This document shows, piece after piece, positions 1 to 8,384 of a stretch of DNA of 33,391 nt; positions within the stretch are counted from its first letter, which is position 1; each line of letters begins with the position of its first letter. Under the pieces are notes generated by a model, which did not search any database, was not told the origin of the DNA, and saw nothing but the letters and a program-made list of their open reading frames with translations. Source of the DNA: Alphaproteobacteria bacterium (GTDB lineage Bacteria; Pseudomonadota; Alphaproteobacteria; SHVZ01); the NCBI GenBank assembly GCA_016869285.1, contig VGEN01000034.1, positions 1 through 33,391 of the forward strand, read 5' to 3'. Both the position numbers and the translations under genes were made by a program.

Positions 1-339
1 GGCGGCGGCGCCGACATGACCGCCGACAAGGCCGAGGGGCTGGCCGAAATCGGCGCCGTAGACCTAGGCGGCGTCCCGCCGTTCGACAAGAGCGAGGAGG
101 GCTCCGCTCGGCGCCGCGCCTTCGTCCATTGTCAGGAGTCGATCGACGCCCTCACCTCTCTCCAGCGCATGCGCGCCGAAGGAGTTGTCGACGTAGAGCG
201 GGTCGCCGCTATGGCCCGAAGCGCCGCCCAACTGCCTCCGATACCGGTCGGGGATACGCTCCGCGAGATCCTCGAGCACATCAACGAGAGACTGTTGATC
301 GAATCGGCGAAAATATCCGCCAAAGGGAAACGGGCCTAG
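1..339 (+). CDS. fliX: FliX-like class II flagellar assembly regulator, 5' end outside window
   Basis: FliX is an alphaproteobacterial cytoplasmic factor that couples early flagellar assembly to the sigma-54 activator FlbD. The reading frame is open from base 1 (an ATG at 16 could be internal). The visible 107-112 residues carry the family's C-terminal pattern: an arginine cluster SARRRAF, a helix with spaced Leu residues (SIDALTSLQRM), an EGVVDVERVAAM segment, then LREILEHINERLLIESAK, which matches the family's ending of a short helix closing in an acidic residue plus Ala-Lys. FliX proteins are usually about 140 residues, so some 30 N-terminal residues are probably missing. The next gene starts one base after its stop. 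The call rests on pattern memory rather than an alignment; the sigma-54 promoters in the window fit it. Confidence 0.6.
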   Translation, partial: GGGADMTADKAEGLAEIGAVDLGGVPPFDKSEEGSARRRAFVHCQESIDALTSLQRMRAEGVVDVERVAAMARSAAQLPPIPVGDTLREILEHINERLLIESAKISAKGKRA

Positions 340-340
340 C

Positions 341-748
341 GTGATAGCACATCGTCTCAGCCTGCTCGCAGCCGCCCTTTTCCTATCCGGGGTATGCAAT
401 AGCGCGGTCTTGGCACAGGGCCAACACTCTGGCAGCGCTCAGCCCTATGTCGGCTACGTCCTCGTGGGGCCCTTCGTCCTAAAACGTCCCGATGGGACTA
501 TGATTGTAGAGGCGGCGTTAAGGTTTAAGCCCGAGGTCGACGAAGAGGTGCGCGCGACGGTCATGGACAAGGTCATGAAGGATGTTCTTCGCATGCGTCT
601 GTACGAAGCATCGATGACGAGTTTCCTCGACCTCGGCAAGCGTGTCGATCGCAAGGAACTCCGAGAACGGTTGATGCGCGAAGTCGATCGACTTCTGCGC
701 TTCGAGGGAACGGAGGACATATCGTTTACGCGTTTCGAATTCCGATGA
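341..748 (+). CDS. Small exported protein with FliL-like C-terminal domain
   Basis: 135 residues with a GTG start one base after the fliX stop, so translationally coupled. Residues 1-25 form a signal peptide (hydrophobic SLLAAALFLSGV, cleavage near VLAQG). The rest resembles the FliL periplasmic domain: a strand entry VLVGPFVLKRPDG, a helix-rich centre (VRATVMDKVMKDVLRMRL), and the typical closing pattern ELRERLMREVDRLL followed by ISFTRFEFR, like the FliL ending LR-x-x-x-IN-x-x-L then V-x-F-x-x-F-x-I-Q. Unlike FliL it has no membrane anchor plus charged linker, so it would be free in the periplasm. FliL binds and stabilises the stator around the motor; a stator-associated role here is inference. 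Alternatively it is a conserved hypothetical protein with chance similarity. Confidence 0.55.
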   Translation: MIAHRLSLLAAALFLSGVCNSAVLAQGQHSGSAQPYVGYVLVGPFVLKRPDGTMIVEAALRFKPEVDEEVRATVMDKVMKDVLRMRLYEASMTSFLDLGKRVDRKELRERLMREVDRLLRFEGTEDISFTRFEFR

Positions 749-764
749 CGTCCATCGACCGGAG

Positions 765-2038
765 TTGAATGCGACACGCGTATCGAGCTACACGCAGGGC
801 ACCTGGAAGGTCCTGGTCGTCGACGATGAACGGGACGCCCTGGATGAGATCCGATCGCTCATCGAGGCGGATGGCGATACATGCTTGACAGCCGAGAGCG
901 CGGAAGAGGCCTTTGCCCGGCTAGAGGGCGATCCGTTTGTTAGCATTGTTATCACCGATGTGCGCATGCCCGGGATCGACGGACTCGAATTCGTCCGCCA
1001 TGTCTCCACCCGCTAAACGCTCCATACCGAACCGCAGTTCATCGTGATATCCGGCCATGCGAACATCGCCTCCGTGTAGACGGCGATCCGCTTTAAGGTC
1101 CGCGACATTCTGCGGAAGCCGCTTTCCCTGGGCGATCTCAGAAGTACCATCGCATCGGCGAAGTAGAAGGTCGCCGGCGAAGTCCTCGACTGCTCGGTCT
1201 CGGAGTCTATCGCGATCGAGCTTGAGCCCCAGATCCAGCTTGCGAGTGAGCTGCAGGATGCCCTCAAGCGGGTCAAGGGCCGCCCGGCCCGAGGGACTGT
1301 TCGGGCAGATCGACCAGAGAGGCTTCGCCAGCTTGCTAGGCCGGGAGCTGCGATCGGCGTTCGTGCCGATCCTGGGCGCAGCCCGGCTCATAAGGCAGGC
1401 CCAATCCGTTAGCGTCGAGACTGTGAACGGCTACGGCGAGGTCATCCATACCGAAGCGACGAAAGCGGCCGAGATCCTCGATATCATCCTTGACTACTAT
1501 GCTGCAGAGAGCAGCGCGATCCAGCTCAACCACGCCCAGGTTAATGTTGGGGATCTTGTATAACGGGTCGTCGAGGTATTCCGCCAGATCGCCGATGCCC
1601 TCCGCATACACCTGCGCGTCGAATTCCCGAGCGATCTCCGGGACAGCGCCTGCGATCCGCAGCGCATAAGCCAAGCGTTCGCCCATCTGCTGTCCAATGC
1701 CATCCGGTTCTCAGGGAAGGGTCGAGGTTTCGGTCAGAGTCCAGCATGGCGCAGTTGATATCCGCGTCGCGGATCGGGGAGACGAGCTGCCTCCGGAAAA
1801 GGCCAAGCTCGCCTTTCTGCCGTTCAAGCTAGACGTGAATGCCGGGGCCAAGCCGCAGCAGGGCATCGGTCTCGGCCTCACCGTCGCGTCGCGGTTTGCG
1901 AAGCTTCATGGCGGCAACATGCTCCTTGAGCCTCGCCTCGGCGGCGGCACCGATGCCTATCTGACCTTTCCTGCCTACTCACGAACGATCACGAATGCGG
2001 CTACTGAATCATCAGCTCCTGAAAAAGCACTGCTTTGA
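765..2038 (+). pseudogene. Decayed receiver domain-histidine kinase hybrid
   Basis: The remains of a REC-histidine kinase protein are spread over three frames. From a TTG at 765 the receiver reads KVLVVDDERDALDEI and IVITDVRMPGIDGLEF with acidic pocket and phospho-acceptor Asp intact, and continues through in-frame stops at TAA 1014-1016, TAG 1077-1079 and TAG 1164-1166 to the switch lysine in ILRKPLSLGDL. Near 1230-1310 the frame shifts to a dimerisation helix, GRELRSAFVPILGAARL, where the expected His of the H-box is Arg. TAA 1561-1563 interrupts it. The N-box helix AFAHLLSNAIRFSG follows near 1665-1715, then another frameshift, then G1/G2 boxes (VADRGDELPP, GIGLGLTVASRFAKLHGG). At least four stops and two frameshifts exclude function. 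Its 3' end overlaps the convergent fliL. Confidence 0.88.
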
Positions 2039-2648
2039 TCTTGATCCCATCGTCGATCTGATTGACGCGCATAAGCATCTCGGAACGTACCGTGGTGAGC
2101 GCGCCGACCGACGCAAAGGACTCCGGCGTCTGCGTGCGCAGGAACATCTGCAAGGCATCCGTGATTTTCGGCATCTTGCCCCTGACCAGGCCCTCGGCGG
2201 CCGCATCCGACAATTCGAGCGAGACACTGAGCCTCAGATAGCGAAGCTTGTTTCCGTCCCGCAAGTTGACCACTAGGGACGGCACGGGCACGAAGCCGGC
2301 GCCGCCGCCGACCTCTCCCTTCTTGCCGCCGCCCTTGTCGTCCTGCTTAGCCACCGGCTTCTCTGCCGGCTTGTCGGAGCCTTTGGCGGGGGGCTTGTCG
2401 GAGGGTTTCTGGGCACCTTTGGCGTCTGGGGCAGGGTTTTTGGGATCGTCTGCAGCAGCATCACCCTCGGCAACTTCCGGCGGGGGCGGTTTCCCTATGC
2501 CGAAGAAGAAGTACGCAGCGGCACCGCCCCCACCCGCCAGGACGAGCAGCCCCAACAGCGCGAAGACGATCAGCTTCAGCTTGCTCTTCTTCGGCGCCTC
2601 TTCGCCGGCCGACGTCTCGGCAGGCGGTTCCGTCTTCTTTTCGGCCAT
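2001..2648 (-). CDS. fliL: Flagellar basal body-associated protein FliL
   Basis: 215 residues. FliL is an inner-membrane protein whose periplasmic stomatin-like domain surrounds and supports the MotAB stator. Residues 1-22 are charged and cytoplasmic, 24-50 form the single membrane helix (LIVFALLGLLVLAGG onward), 55-115 are a long Lys/Pro/Asp-rich linker, and about 118-215 are the FliL domain, beginning VPVPSLVVNLRDG and ending KIKAVLFQELMIQ, the classic FliL terminus. An AGGA sits 9 bases before the ATG. It lies 14 bases after the degenerate GGDEF-EAL-like gene and is probably cotranscribed with it. Its stop falls inside the convergent pseudogene. The linker is longer than in most FliL proteins. 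Confidence 0.93.
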   Translation of the reverse strand: MAEKKTEPPAETSAGEEAPKKSKLKLIVFALLGLLVLAGGGGAAAYFFFGIGKPPPPEVAEGDAAADDPKNPAPDAKGAQKPSDKPPAKGSDKPAEKPVAKQDDKGGGKKGEVGGGAGFVPVPSLVVNLRDGNKLRYLRLSVSLELSDAAAEGLVRGKMPKITDALQMFLRTQTPESFASVGALTTVRSEMLMRVNQIDDGIKIKAVLFQELMIQ

Positions 2649-2662
2649 GGCCGCTTATCCTG

Positions 2663-3934
2663 CTACGAGTTTTCGAAGGCTGGGCCATAGCCCAGATCGA
2701 AGCCGTTGCCGCGAGCCGACTGAGCAGCGCCACGATCGGCAATTCCGCCGACGCAGAGACGGATCCTCTGCATCTTGGCCGCCTCGCAAAAGGCCATCAT
2801 TTCATCACTTGGCGAAAACGCCGAGTCGCATATGACACCGGCCGCACCGATGTCGCTGATGTCCCTGAACTCCTTAAACTCGACCGGTAGCCTCAGCATC
2901 GTGCCGGAGCCGAAGGGTTTCAAGATTCCGACTATTTCCGAGAAGCGGTTCTGAGCGAGGCCGTTTGGAATATCGGTGAGTTCGAAGACGAGAAACTTCC
3001 TGACCGGGACCGGGTAGCGCTGCGCCAGTTTCACCAGCAGCCCTCGAGTATAAGCATTGGCTAGCGTCTCGAAACCGACAGGAATCAGTATCGCTTCCGT
3101 CGCCATACGAGAGAACAGGTCCTTGACGAGTTCGCGTGCGGAGCGCAGCGCGCGCAAGTCGAGCTTCGCCCTAAGCTTCGGATCGTCAAAGCCGCCCAAG
3201 AGATCGCGACCGGCGCCGCCTTCGCCAAACATGCTGGAAAGCGGCGTGAGGCGGTGCATGGCGAGAACGCCACGGTCGAGTTCCATGACGGGGCGCGGTT
3301 CGAAGCGGATCTTTTCCAAGATCGCGTCGGCGGTCGGGAACGCGTCCTCATCGTCATCGTCCTCATCGGCCAATTCCGACTCGAGGTCAATCTGGGTCTT
3401 GGTTTCGACCTTCGTCCCGCGCTGGAGGTCGAGATAGCTGAGCGGGCGGAAGCTCATCGAGTCGGACGCGGCGTCGTAGATCACCGCCTTCGCCGATACT
3501 CCCAGCGGCCCTAAATCTTCGCCGGTCACGGCGAACATGATCGCCTGATCGATCCGAAACGCGGTCGCCGCGGCCTCCCTTTTGGGGCCGCCGCCCACCA
3601 TGACGATGTAGTCGATACCCTCGTTCACCGGCACCATGATGTCGACGCTGGCCAACTTTTCCCTCAGCGCGGTCTTGGCTGTCTTGATCGCCTTTTCGCC
3701 GACGTAACCCCAGGTATTGCCGAACCTCGCCCGATGTCCCTCGAGGCTGAGGATGAACAAGCGTCCTTCCATCTTCTCCGGCGATATCGCGATGATCTTC
3801 CGCAATGCCGCGTCGATCTCGTCGAGCTCCTGGAGCCTCTGCAACTTCGCGTTGCCGGCACCCTGCTTCGCCGGCGCAACGATCGGCGGCGCCTGCATCT
3901 TGCCGGTGAAGAGGTTACGCAAGAAACTGAACAT
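2663..3934 (-). CDS. Intact protein with degenerate GGDEF-like and EAL-like domains
   Basis: 423 residues from ATG 3934 (a GTG at 3985 would add 17; neither has a clear Shine-Dalgarno). Residues about 36-155 follow a GGDEF-domain outline: a helix LDEIDAALRKI, strand GRLFILSLEGHRARFG, helix GEKAIKTAKTALREKL, then NEGIDYIVMV at 104-113 where an active cyclase has R-x-GGDEF-x-x-L. A very acidic spacer (about 184-198) precedes an EAL-like half: ILIPVGFETLAN, FLVFELTDIP, a hydrophobic LKPFGSGTMLRLP strand, GAAGVICDSAF, and ending LCVGGIADRGAAQSARGNGFDLGYGPAF, which parallels the AEGIE...G-x-D-x-x-QG-x-x-F end of EAL domains. The metal-binding EAL, DDF and AEG residues are absent. It is therefore probably a non-catalytic regulator or scaffold, placed between two FliL genes. 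Domain assignment is inference from pattern. Confidence 0.6.
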   Translation of the reverse strand: MFSFLRNLFTGKMQAPPIVAPAKQGAGNAKLQRLQELDEIDAALRKIIAISPEKMEGRLFILSLEGHRARFGNTWGYVGEKAIKTAKTALREKLASVDIMVPVNEGIDYIVMVGGGPKREAAATAFRIDQAIMFAVTGEDLGPLGVSAKAVIYDAASDSMSFRPLSYLDLQRGTKVETKTQIDLESELADEDDDDEDAFPTADAILEKIRFEPRPVMELDRGVLAMHRLTPLSSMFGEGGAGRDLLGGFDDPKLRAKLDLRALRSARELVKDLFSRMATEAILIPVGFETLANAYTRGLLVKLAQRYPVPVRKFLVFELTDIPNGLAQNRFSEIVGILKPFGSGTMLRLPVEFKEFRDISDIGAAGVICDSAFSPSDEMMAFCEAAKMQRIRLCVGGIADRGAAQSARGNGFDLGYGPAFENS

Positions 3935-4048
3935 GGGAGAGAGGTGGAACCGTTTGATTGCGAAAACTGAGGGTGTATATCCCACTTGGCTCGGGTGACC
4001 GCCAGGAGAGATGACTTCAACGACCGGTCCATTCGGACAAATATCACT

Positions 4049-4630
4049 TCAGAAACGGATCAATCGCCCGATCGCGATTCCCATCGCTGGCAGCTCCTGA
4101 CCATCATAGCAGCCCTCCGCCCTCGTCGCCGGCGGCAGATCCGCACATGAAAGCGAGGCAATGACCTCGTTGACGAGGTCTAGGAGCTCCTGCCTTAGGC
4201 GGTCCTCGTCGTGTTCATCGCCTCCCGTCGCGAGATGGCCGGAAAGGATCCCAAAGACCATTTCCCGCAAAAAGGGCACGCGCGACTGGAGGATGAGAAA
4301 TGACGCCTTGGAAGGCAGCATGATGGTCAGGTCGGCCGAGATCCCCACTGGGCGGCCTCCGACGATTCCGCGGACAACGAATCCCGCCAGTTTTAAATCT
4401 GTCGGCTGAGGCGGAGGCGGCGGCGGTTCGACCGCGGCAAGGGGTTTCGGCACCGGACGCAGCAATGCGACGGCGCCGAAGCCGAGGCCAAATGCGGACA
4501 AGGCCAGCGCGACTCCGCCGCCTATGAAAACCGCACGGGACCCAAGAAGCCCCCGCTTCCCTAAAGGCGCTTTCGCCTCGATCGCAGTCGGAGCTGCCTC
4601 TTCAGGCTCCGGCGCCTTGCTCTTGGACAT
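4049..4630 (-). CDS. FliL paralogue (membrane-anchored)
   Basis: 193 residues. About 1-28 are charged and cytoplasmic, 30-55 form one membrane helix (AVFIGGGVALALSAFGLGFG onward), and 58-75 are a proline-rich linker (RPVPKPLAAVEPPPPPPQP). The periplasmic part has the FliL outline: paired strands LKLAGFVVRGIVGG and ISADLTIML, helix VPFLREMVFGILSGHL, then RLRQELLDLVNEVI, and a final strand MGIAIGRLIRF in place of the usual V-x-F-x-x-F-x-I-Q. Two extra Cys residues (LSCAD, EGCYDG) sit in a loop before the last strand and could form a disulfide. It starts 26 bases after the flagellin stop with no visible terminator between them. A stator or motor role parallel to FliL is inferred. Confidence 0.7.
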   Translation of the reverse strand: MSKSKAPEPEEAAPTAIEAKAPLGKRGLLGSRAVFIGGGVALALSAFGLGFGAVALLRPVPKPLAAVEPPPPPPQPTDLKLAGFVVRGIVGGRPVGISADLTIMLPSKASFLILQSRVPFLREMVFGILSGHLATGGDEHDEDRLRQELLDLVNEVIASLSCADLPPATRAEGCYDGQELPAMGIAIGRLIRF

Positions 4631-4656
4631 GCCGGACTATCGCCTAGACGTGCCTG

Positions 4657-6699
4657 CTAACCGGCATTCGGGAACAGCCGCAGCAGGTTCTGCGGCATCT
4701 GGTTCGCCTGTGCCAACATCGCGACACCCGCCTGCATCAGGATCTGCTTGCTGGTGAACGTCGTCATTTCACGTGCGACGTCGAGGTCGAGAAGGTCGCT
4801 TCGCGCTGCTTCCGTGTTCTCGATCGACGTCGCCAGGTTCGTTGAGGCAAATTCCAGACGGTTCTGCGACGCGCCGACATTCGCGCGCACGGTGCTCAAC
4901 TTCAGGATCGCGTCGGTCACTTTGGCGGACGCAGCCTTCGCGACGCTCTCGTTGATGACGCTGCTTCCCTTCAGCTTCAGGGCATCGGTGGTGATGCCAT
5001 CGACGTTAAAGGACAGAACGTCCGTATCGCGAGCCGCAGTTCCAAGCTTGAAGTTAAAGCGCTTAGTCTCACTCACGGTGGTGCTGTTGGCGCCAACAAG
5101 CTGCGACAAGGTCGCGAGGTATATCGAGCCGTAGTCTGAATCGGGCTTGGCTTCGTTGTTCGTGCTGAAGCGTATTGTGCAGACAAGATTTCGGTCGGCC
5201 TCGCTCGAGATAGTGTTGTCGCGGAGCTCCGCCGTGTAGACGTTGCCCTCGCGCTGGAGGATGCCAATAATGGCGGGAGCCACGACCGCACTCTGCTTGC
5301 TCAGTAGCGTCTCGATTTCTGCGACCGACCGATAGGTCGGGGTTGTATCCGATATGGTCGTGCGATTATCAAGGGTCAGTGCTGACCCCACCCGCAGGGT
5401 GGAAACCGCCGTTGCCCCATCGGAAGTGGAGGCGGCAGCGTCGAAACCAGCAGCAGTGGTGATCTTCAGCCCAAAAGTACTAAAGGTATAGCTCTTTTCA
5501 CCAGTGCCGGATGTTACAATCGTCTGGGTTTTGACTGCGTCAGGATTGGTGTTATCGGTAACCGTGATGCTCGGCCCGCCATTGTCACCCGTCTTGTTGA
5601 CTCTGATCGTGAGTTTAGATGGATCGGTCGCCTTAAGATCATACGGGTGAGTGACCTCCACCTTCGCCAACTTGCCGGATCCGGTTAAATTACCTCCGAT
5701 CGTGATCGTCTTCAGATCACGTTCCTTCGTCCCATAAACGTAGAAGTTACTGCCAACCGTCGACATTCTTAAGAGCCGGGGAAGGCGGCCGAAGGCTGCG
5801 CCGACCTTGGTGAGGTTGATGCCGTCGGCTTCGACCGCGTTTTGCGTTAGGCCGAGCGCCTTCTCAACCGGCGTGACGTCGACAGACGGCGCTAAGTACT
5901 GATTCTGAAGTTCGAAAATGTCACCGACCTTGCGTTCGGCCGAGAATCCTTCGGCCAAGGGAAAGCCGCTCTGGCCCTTGTTGAAAAGGTTGTTTAAGGA
6001 CACCGTGAGGCCGAGCTGCGAGAATTTCACTGTCTCGAACTGTCCTTCGACGATGCTTCGGTTCGCCAGTACGACGGTCTGGCTGGTGCCGGTATCAATA
6101 TTTCGTGCTGTCAGCGCGCGCGTCGACTGGTTGTAGGCGAAGCGAAAGACCGAGCTCGAAACGTCCTCTTCGAAGGTGATGCTTTCGAACCCGTTCTGCT
6201 TGCTGAGAAAGTTCTTGTACTCGTCGGCCTGCTGACCGAAGTAGTTGAGCCCGTTGGCCTTCTGGGCCACTTCGACACTGCCGTTGACCAGAAGGTTACC
6301 GGCGAACTTGGTGGTGATAGCGATACGATCGATTTCTGCCAGGAGCGACTGGTACTCGTTGTCGAACATCTGTCGCTCGGTCGACGAGAACTGTCCGGAA
6401 GAGGCTTGCACCGCCAACATCTTGCCTCGAATCAAGATCTCGCCGACGTTCGCCATGGCGCCGTCGGCGATCTGCAGAAGACTGCCGGCCTGGCGTGCGT
6501 TGACCGTCGCCTGCTCCATGGCCATGACTTCGGCTTTAAGCGCCGATCCGATGGCCATTGAAGCCGCGTCGTCCTTCGCCGAGACCACGCGGGAACCCGA
6601 GGACAGCTTATTCAGCGAGTTGGTCGCCTGCCCGTCGGCTGCTTTCAGGTTTCGTTGAGCAATGTTCGCCGCGAAGTTCGAAATAACGTTCAACGCCAT
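4657..6699 (-). CDS. fliC: Flagellin with large variable central domain
   Basis: 680 residues; the filament subunit. The N-terminal D0/D1 region (1 to about 150) has MALNVISNFAANIAQRNL, SLNKLSSGSRVVSAKDDAA and ATVNARQAGSLLQIADGAM; the C-terminal D1/D0 region (about 590-680) has LSTVRANVGASQNRLE, ARSDLLDLDVAREMT and the end GVAMLAQANQMPQNLLRLF. Between them lie about 430 residues of beta-rich sequence, far longer than in the roughly 270-500-residue flagellins common in this class. The DNA of the middle part (roughly 5330-5760) is visibly richer in A and T than its surroundings. AAAGGGGA lies about 10 bases before the ATG, and a sigma-54 promoter is about 70 bases upstream. Only one flagellin gene is seen here. 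Confidence 0.96.
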   Translation of the reverse strand: MALNVISNFAANIAQRNLKAADGQATNSLNKLSSGSRVVSAKDDAASMAIGSALKAEVMAMEQATVNARQAGSLLQIADGAMANVGEILIRGKMLAVQASSGQFSSTERQMFDNEYQSLLAEIDRIAITTKFAGNLLVNGSVEVAQKANGLNYFGQQADEYKNFLSKQNGFESITFEEDVSSSVFRFAYNQSTRALTARNIDTGTSQTVVLANRSIVEGQFETVKFSQLGLTVSLNNLFNKGQSGFPLAEGFSAERKVGDIFELQNQYLAPSVDVTPVEKALGLTQNAVEADGINLTKVGAAFGRLPRLLRMSTVGSNFYVYGTKERDLKTITIGGNLTGSGKLAKVEVTHPYDLKATDPSKLTIRVNKTGDNGGPSITVTDNTNPDAVKTQTIVTSGTGEKSYTFSTFGLKITTAAGFDAAASTSDGATAVSTLRVGSALTLDNRTTISDTTPTYRSVAEIETLLSKQSAVVAPAIIGILQREGNVYTAELRDNTISSEADRNLVCTIRFSTNNEAKPDSDYGSIYLATLSQLVGANSTTVSETKRFNFKLGTAARDTDVLSFNVDGITTDALKLKGSSVINESVAKAASAKVTDAILKLSTVRANVGASQNRLEFASTNLATSIENTEAARSDLLDLDVAREMTTFTSKQILMQAGVAMLAQANQMPQNLLRLFPNAG

Positions 6700-6767
6700 A
6701 GTTGCATTCCCCTTTAGCGTCGCCTCTACCAGGACCTCTAGATCCGGTAGACGGCGTACCCGCCCTG

Positions 6768-6784
6768 AGCAAGGTGCATGCCAA
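6768..6784 (-). promoter_or_regulatory. Sigma-54 (-24/-12) promoter of flagellin
   Basis: On the minus strand this reads TTGGCATGCACCTTGCT, matching the YTGGCAYG-N4-TTGCW consensus with the required 10 bases between the GG and GC. Transcription would begin near 6757, giving a leader of about 58 bases before the flagellin ATG. CAAAATT lies 4 bases upstream of the -24 TGGCATG. Sigma-54 control of late flagellar genes through FlbD/FliX is known in Caulobacter; its use here is inferred. Confidence 0.85.
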
Positions 6785-6801
6785 CCAAATTTTGGCAGGG
6801 G

Positions 6802-8043
6802 TCAAAAGGACGAGCCGAAAGTCAGCGAGCCGCTCCGCAAATACGCCTTGGTGATCTGCTCGGGAGGAACCGGGCGAGACAAATATTAGCCTTGACCCAG
6901 GGTGCAGGATGCGGCCCGCGCCGCCGAAAAGGTTTCAACATTCTCGATTCCCTCCGCGCATATATGTAAGCCAAGGCGGTGACCCAGCCCGACCAATGCC
7001 GAGAAGAAACCAATGCCGAGAAGAATCTGTGGCCGGCATCGCCCTTGGCCGCCTCCATGACGAAAGCCCTGTCGATCTTGATCTCGCTGAACGGCATCCG
7101 ATAGAGCGACCTGAGCTCGGAATACCCCGAGCCGAAGTCGTCCAGGGACAGGCCTACCCCCATCATGCGCAGCCGCGACATCGTTTCCATCGTCTTCACG
7201 GCCTGGCCGAGGACTTCTGTCTCGGTCAGTTCGATGATGAGCCGGTCCGGGGCAATCCGATGCTGCGTCAGCGCCGACGAGAGTCACTGGAAAATGGCCG
7301 ACTGCTCCAACGACCGTGCGTTGACATTCACGGCGACGGCAAGTTGCACGCCTTGCTTCTCCCAGGCAGCCGCCTGGGCGACACCACGCTCGATGACGAA
7401 GTGGCACAGCCGGCTCATCTGGTCGAACTCGACGAGCCCCCCCCATGAAGGCGCGCGGGGGCAAGAGCCCGAAACGATCGTGCCGCCAACGAAGAAGCGC
7501 TTCGACGGACGTCACATTTCCCGTCTTCAGGTTGACCTTCGGCTGATAGTGAAGGATCAGTTCGCCGTCCTCGAACGCGCGATCGATCGCCGGAAGATCG
7601 AGTGAGAGCACCTCGGTGAAGTTCTCATGCAGCGTCGATCGCAACATCACCGGATCAATCGGCTTAGACAGGGTCTTGACCTTGGGGAACCCCAGATCCT
7701 CCGCGATCCTGCGAGCCGATAGGAGAATTCTCGGATCTGAGCCGCTTACCAGAAGCAAGGACCGGATCGCCGACTTTCCGATGAGAATGTTCAACAGGTC
7801 GAAACCATCCAGCCCTGGCATTTTCAGATCGAGCATCACGAGCCGAGGCTGAAATTTCGCGACGGACTCAACGAATAGCGACGAGTCCGTCACTGCCTCG
7901 GTGACATATCCGACATCGGCTGCGATGTCGGCCACCTCCTCGGCGAAATCCGCGTCGTCATCACAGATGAGGAGACGGTCCTTTCCCAACGGCACCGCCG
8001 AATCGGCGTCCGGAGCATCCATGGCTTTGTCACCTGACATCAT
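6802..8043 (-). pseudogene. Broken REC-EAL cyclic-di-GMP phosphodiesterase
   Basis: A response regulator with an EAL output domain. The receiver (LLICDDDADFAEEV, LVMLDLKMPGLDGFDLL, switch Lys in KTLSKPID) and the first part of EAL (LILHYQPKVN, VEALLRWRHD) are read from ATG 8043. One extra G in a run of eight (C8 on the plus strand near 7438-7445) shifts the frame; the EAL domain then continues LVEFDQMSRLCHF, NVNARSLEQ, ELTETE, DDFGSGYSELRS and EIKIDRAF. TGA 7284-7286 interrupts it. A 17-bp tandem duplication at 6992-7025 shifts back to HICAEGIENVE, then TAA 6886-6888 splits QG from YLSRPVPPEQITKAYL; the ancestral stop is TGA 6802-6804. Catalytic motifs are otherwise kept, so the loss is probably recent. 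The ATG overlaps the fliJ stop, making it the third gene of that operon. Confidence 0.93.
6992..7025. repeat. 17-bp perfect tandem duplication inside REC-EAL pseudogene
   Basis: The unit accaatgccgagaagaa occurs twice back to back. Removing one copy restores the minus-strand reading FFSALVGLGHRLGLHICAEGIENVE, the expected EAL sequence, so the duplication is itself one of the inactivating frameshifts (17 is not a multiple of 3). Confidence 0.95.
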
Positions 8044-8384
8044 CGGCGGTTCCTGTCGAGGAAGAGCTCAGCGGTTCGTAGCTCGCCGCGCGCCTCGACG
8101 ACGCGGTCCTGGGCGGCCAGGAGCCGTGCTTCCTCCCTGAGGAGCCGCTGATCGAGGTCCTGGCCTTTCAGCCGAACCTCTTCGCTCAACTGGACGAGCA
8201 GGTCCGGCTCGCCGCGCACGGTCGCCGCAAGTGATGCCGCCTCACGGTCCAGGGACTCCAACGCCTCATCGGCGGCAGCGACCGCGTCGCGCGCGTCGAC
8301 GAGCGCGGCTCGCCGCTGATCGAGTTCCGCCCGACGGATCTTGGCAACTCGCTTCACTACCTCACGGCGACGCTCCAGGCTCAA
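8040..8384 (-). CDS. fliJ: Flagellar export chaperone/ATPase stalk FliJ-like
   Basis: 114 residues, nearly all charged helix suited to an antiparallel coiled coil (KRVAKIRRAELDQRRAALVDARDAV, then VQLSEEVRLKGQDLDQRLLREEARLL), the composition and size of FliJ. FliJ binds the FliI hexamer like a central stalk and links it to FlhA. It starts at a TTG whose last two bases overlap the fliI stop (TTGA), with a G-rich stretch five bases upstream. Sequence is weakly conserved in this family, so position directly after fliI carries much of the call. Confidence 0.8.
   Translation of the reverse strand: MSLERRREVVKRVAKIRRAELDQRRAALVDARDAVAAADEALESLDREAASLAATVRGEPDLLVQLSEEVRLKGQDLDQRLLREEARLLAAQDRVVEARGELRTAELFLDRNRR

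Noticed and set aside
2248..2835. Plus-strand open frame rich in Pro, Ser and Ala opposite fliL
   Set aside because: It mirrors the Lys/Pro linker of fliL and has no independent support.
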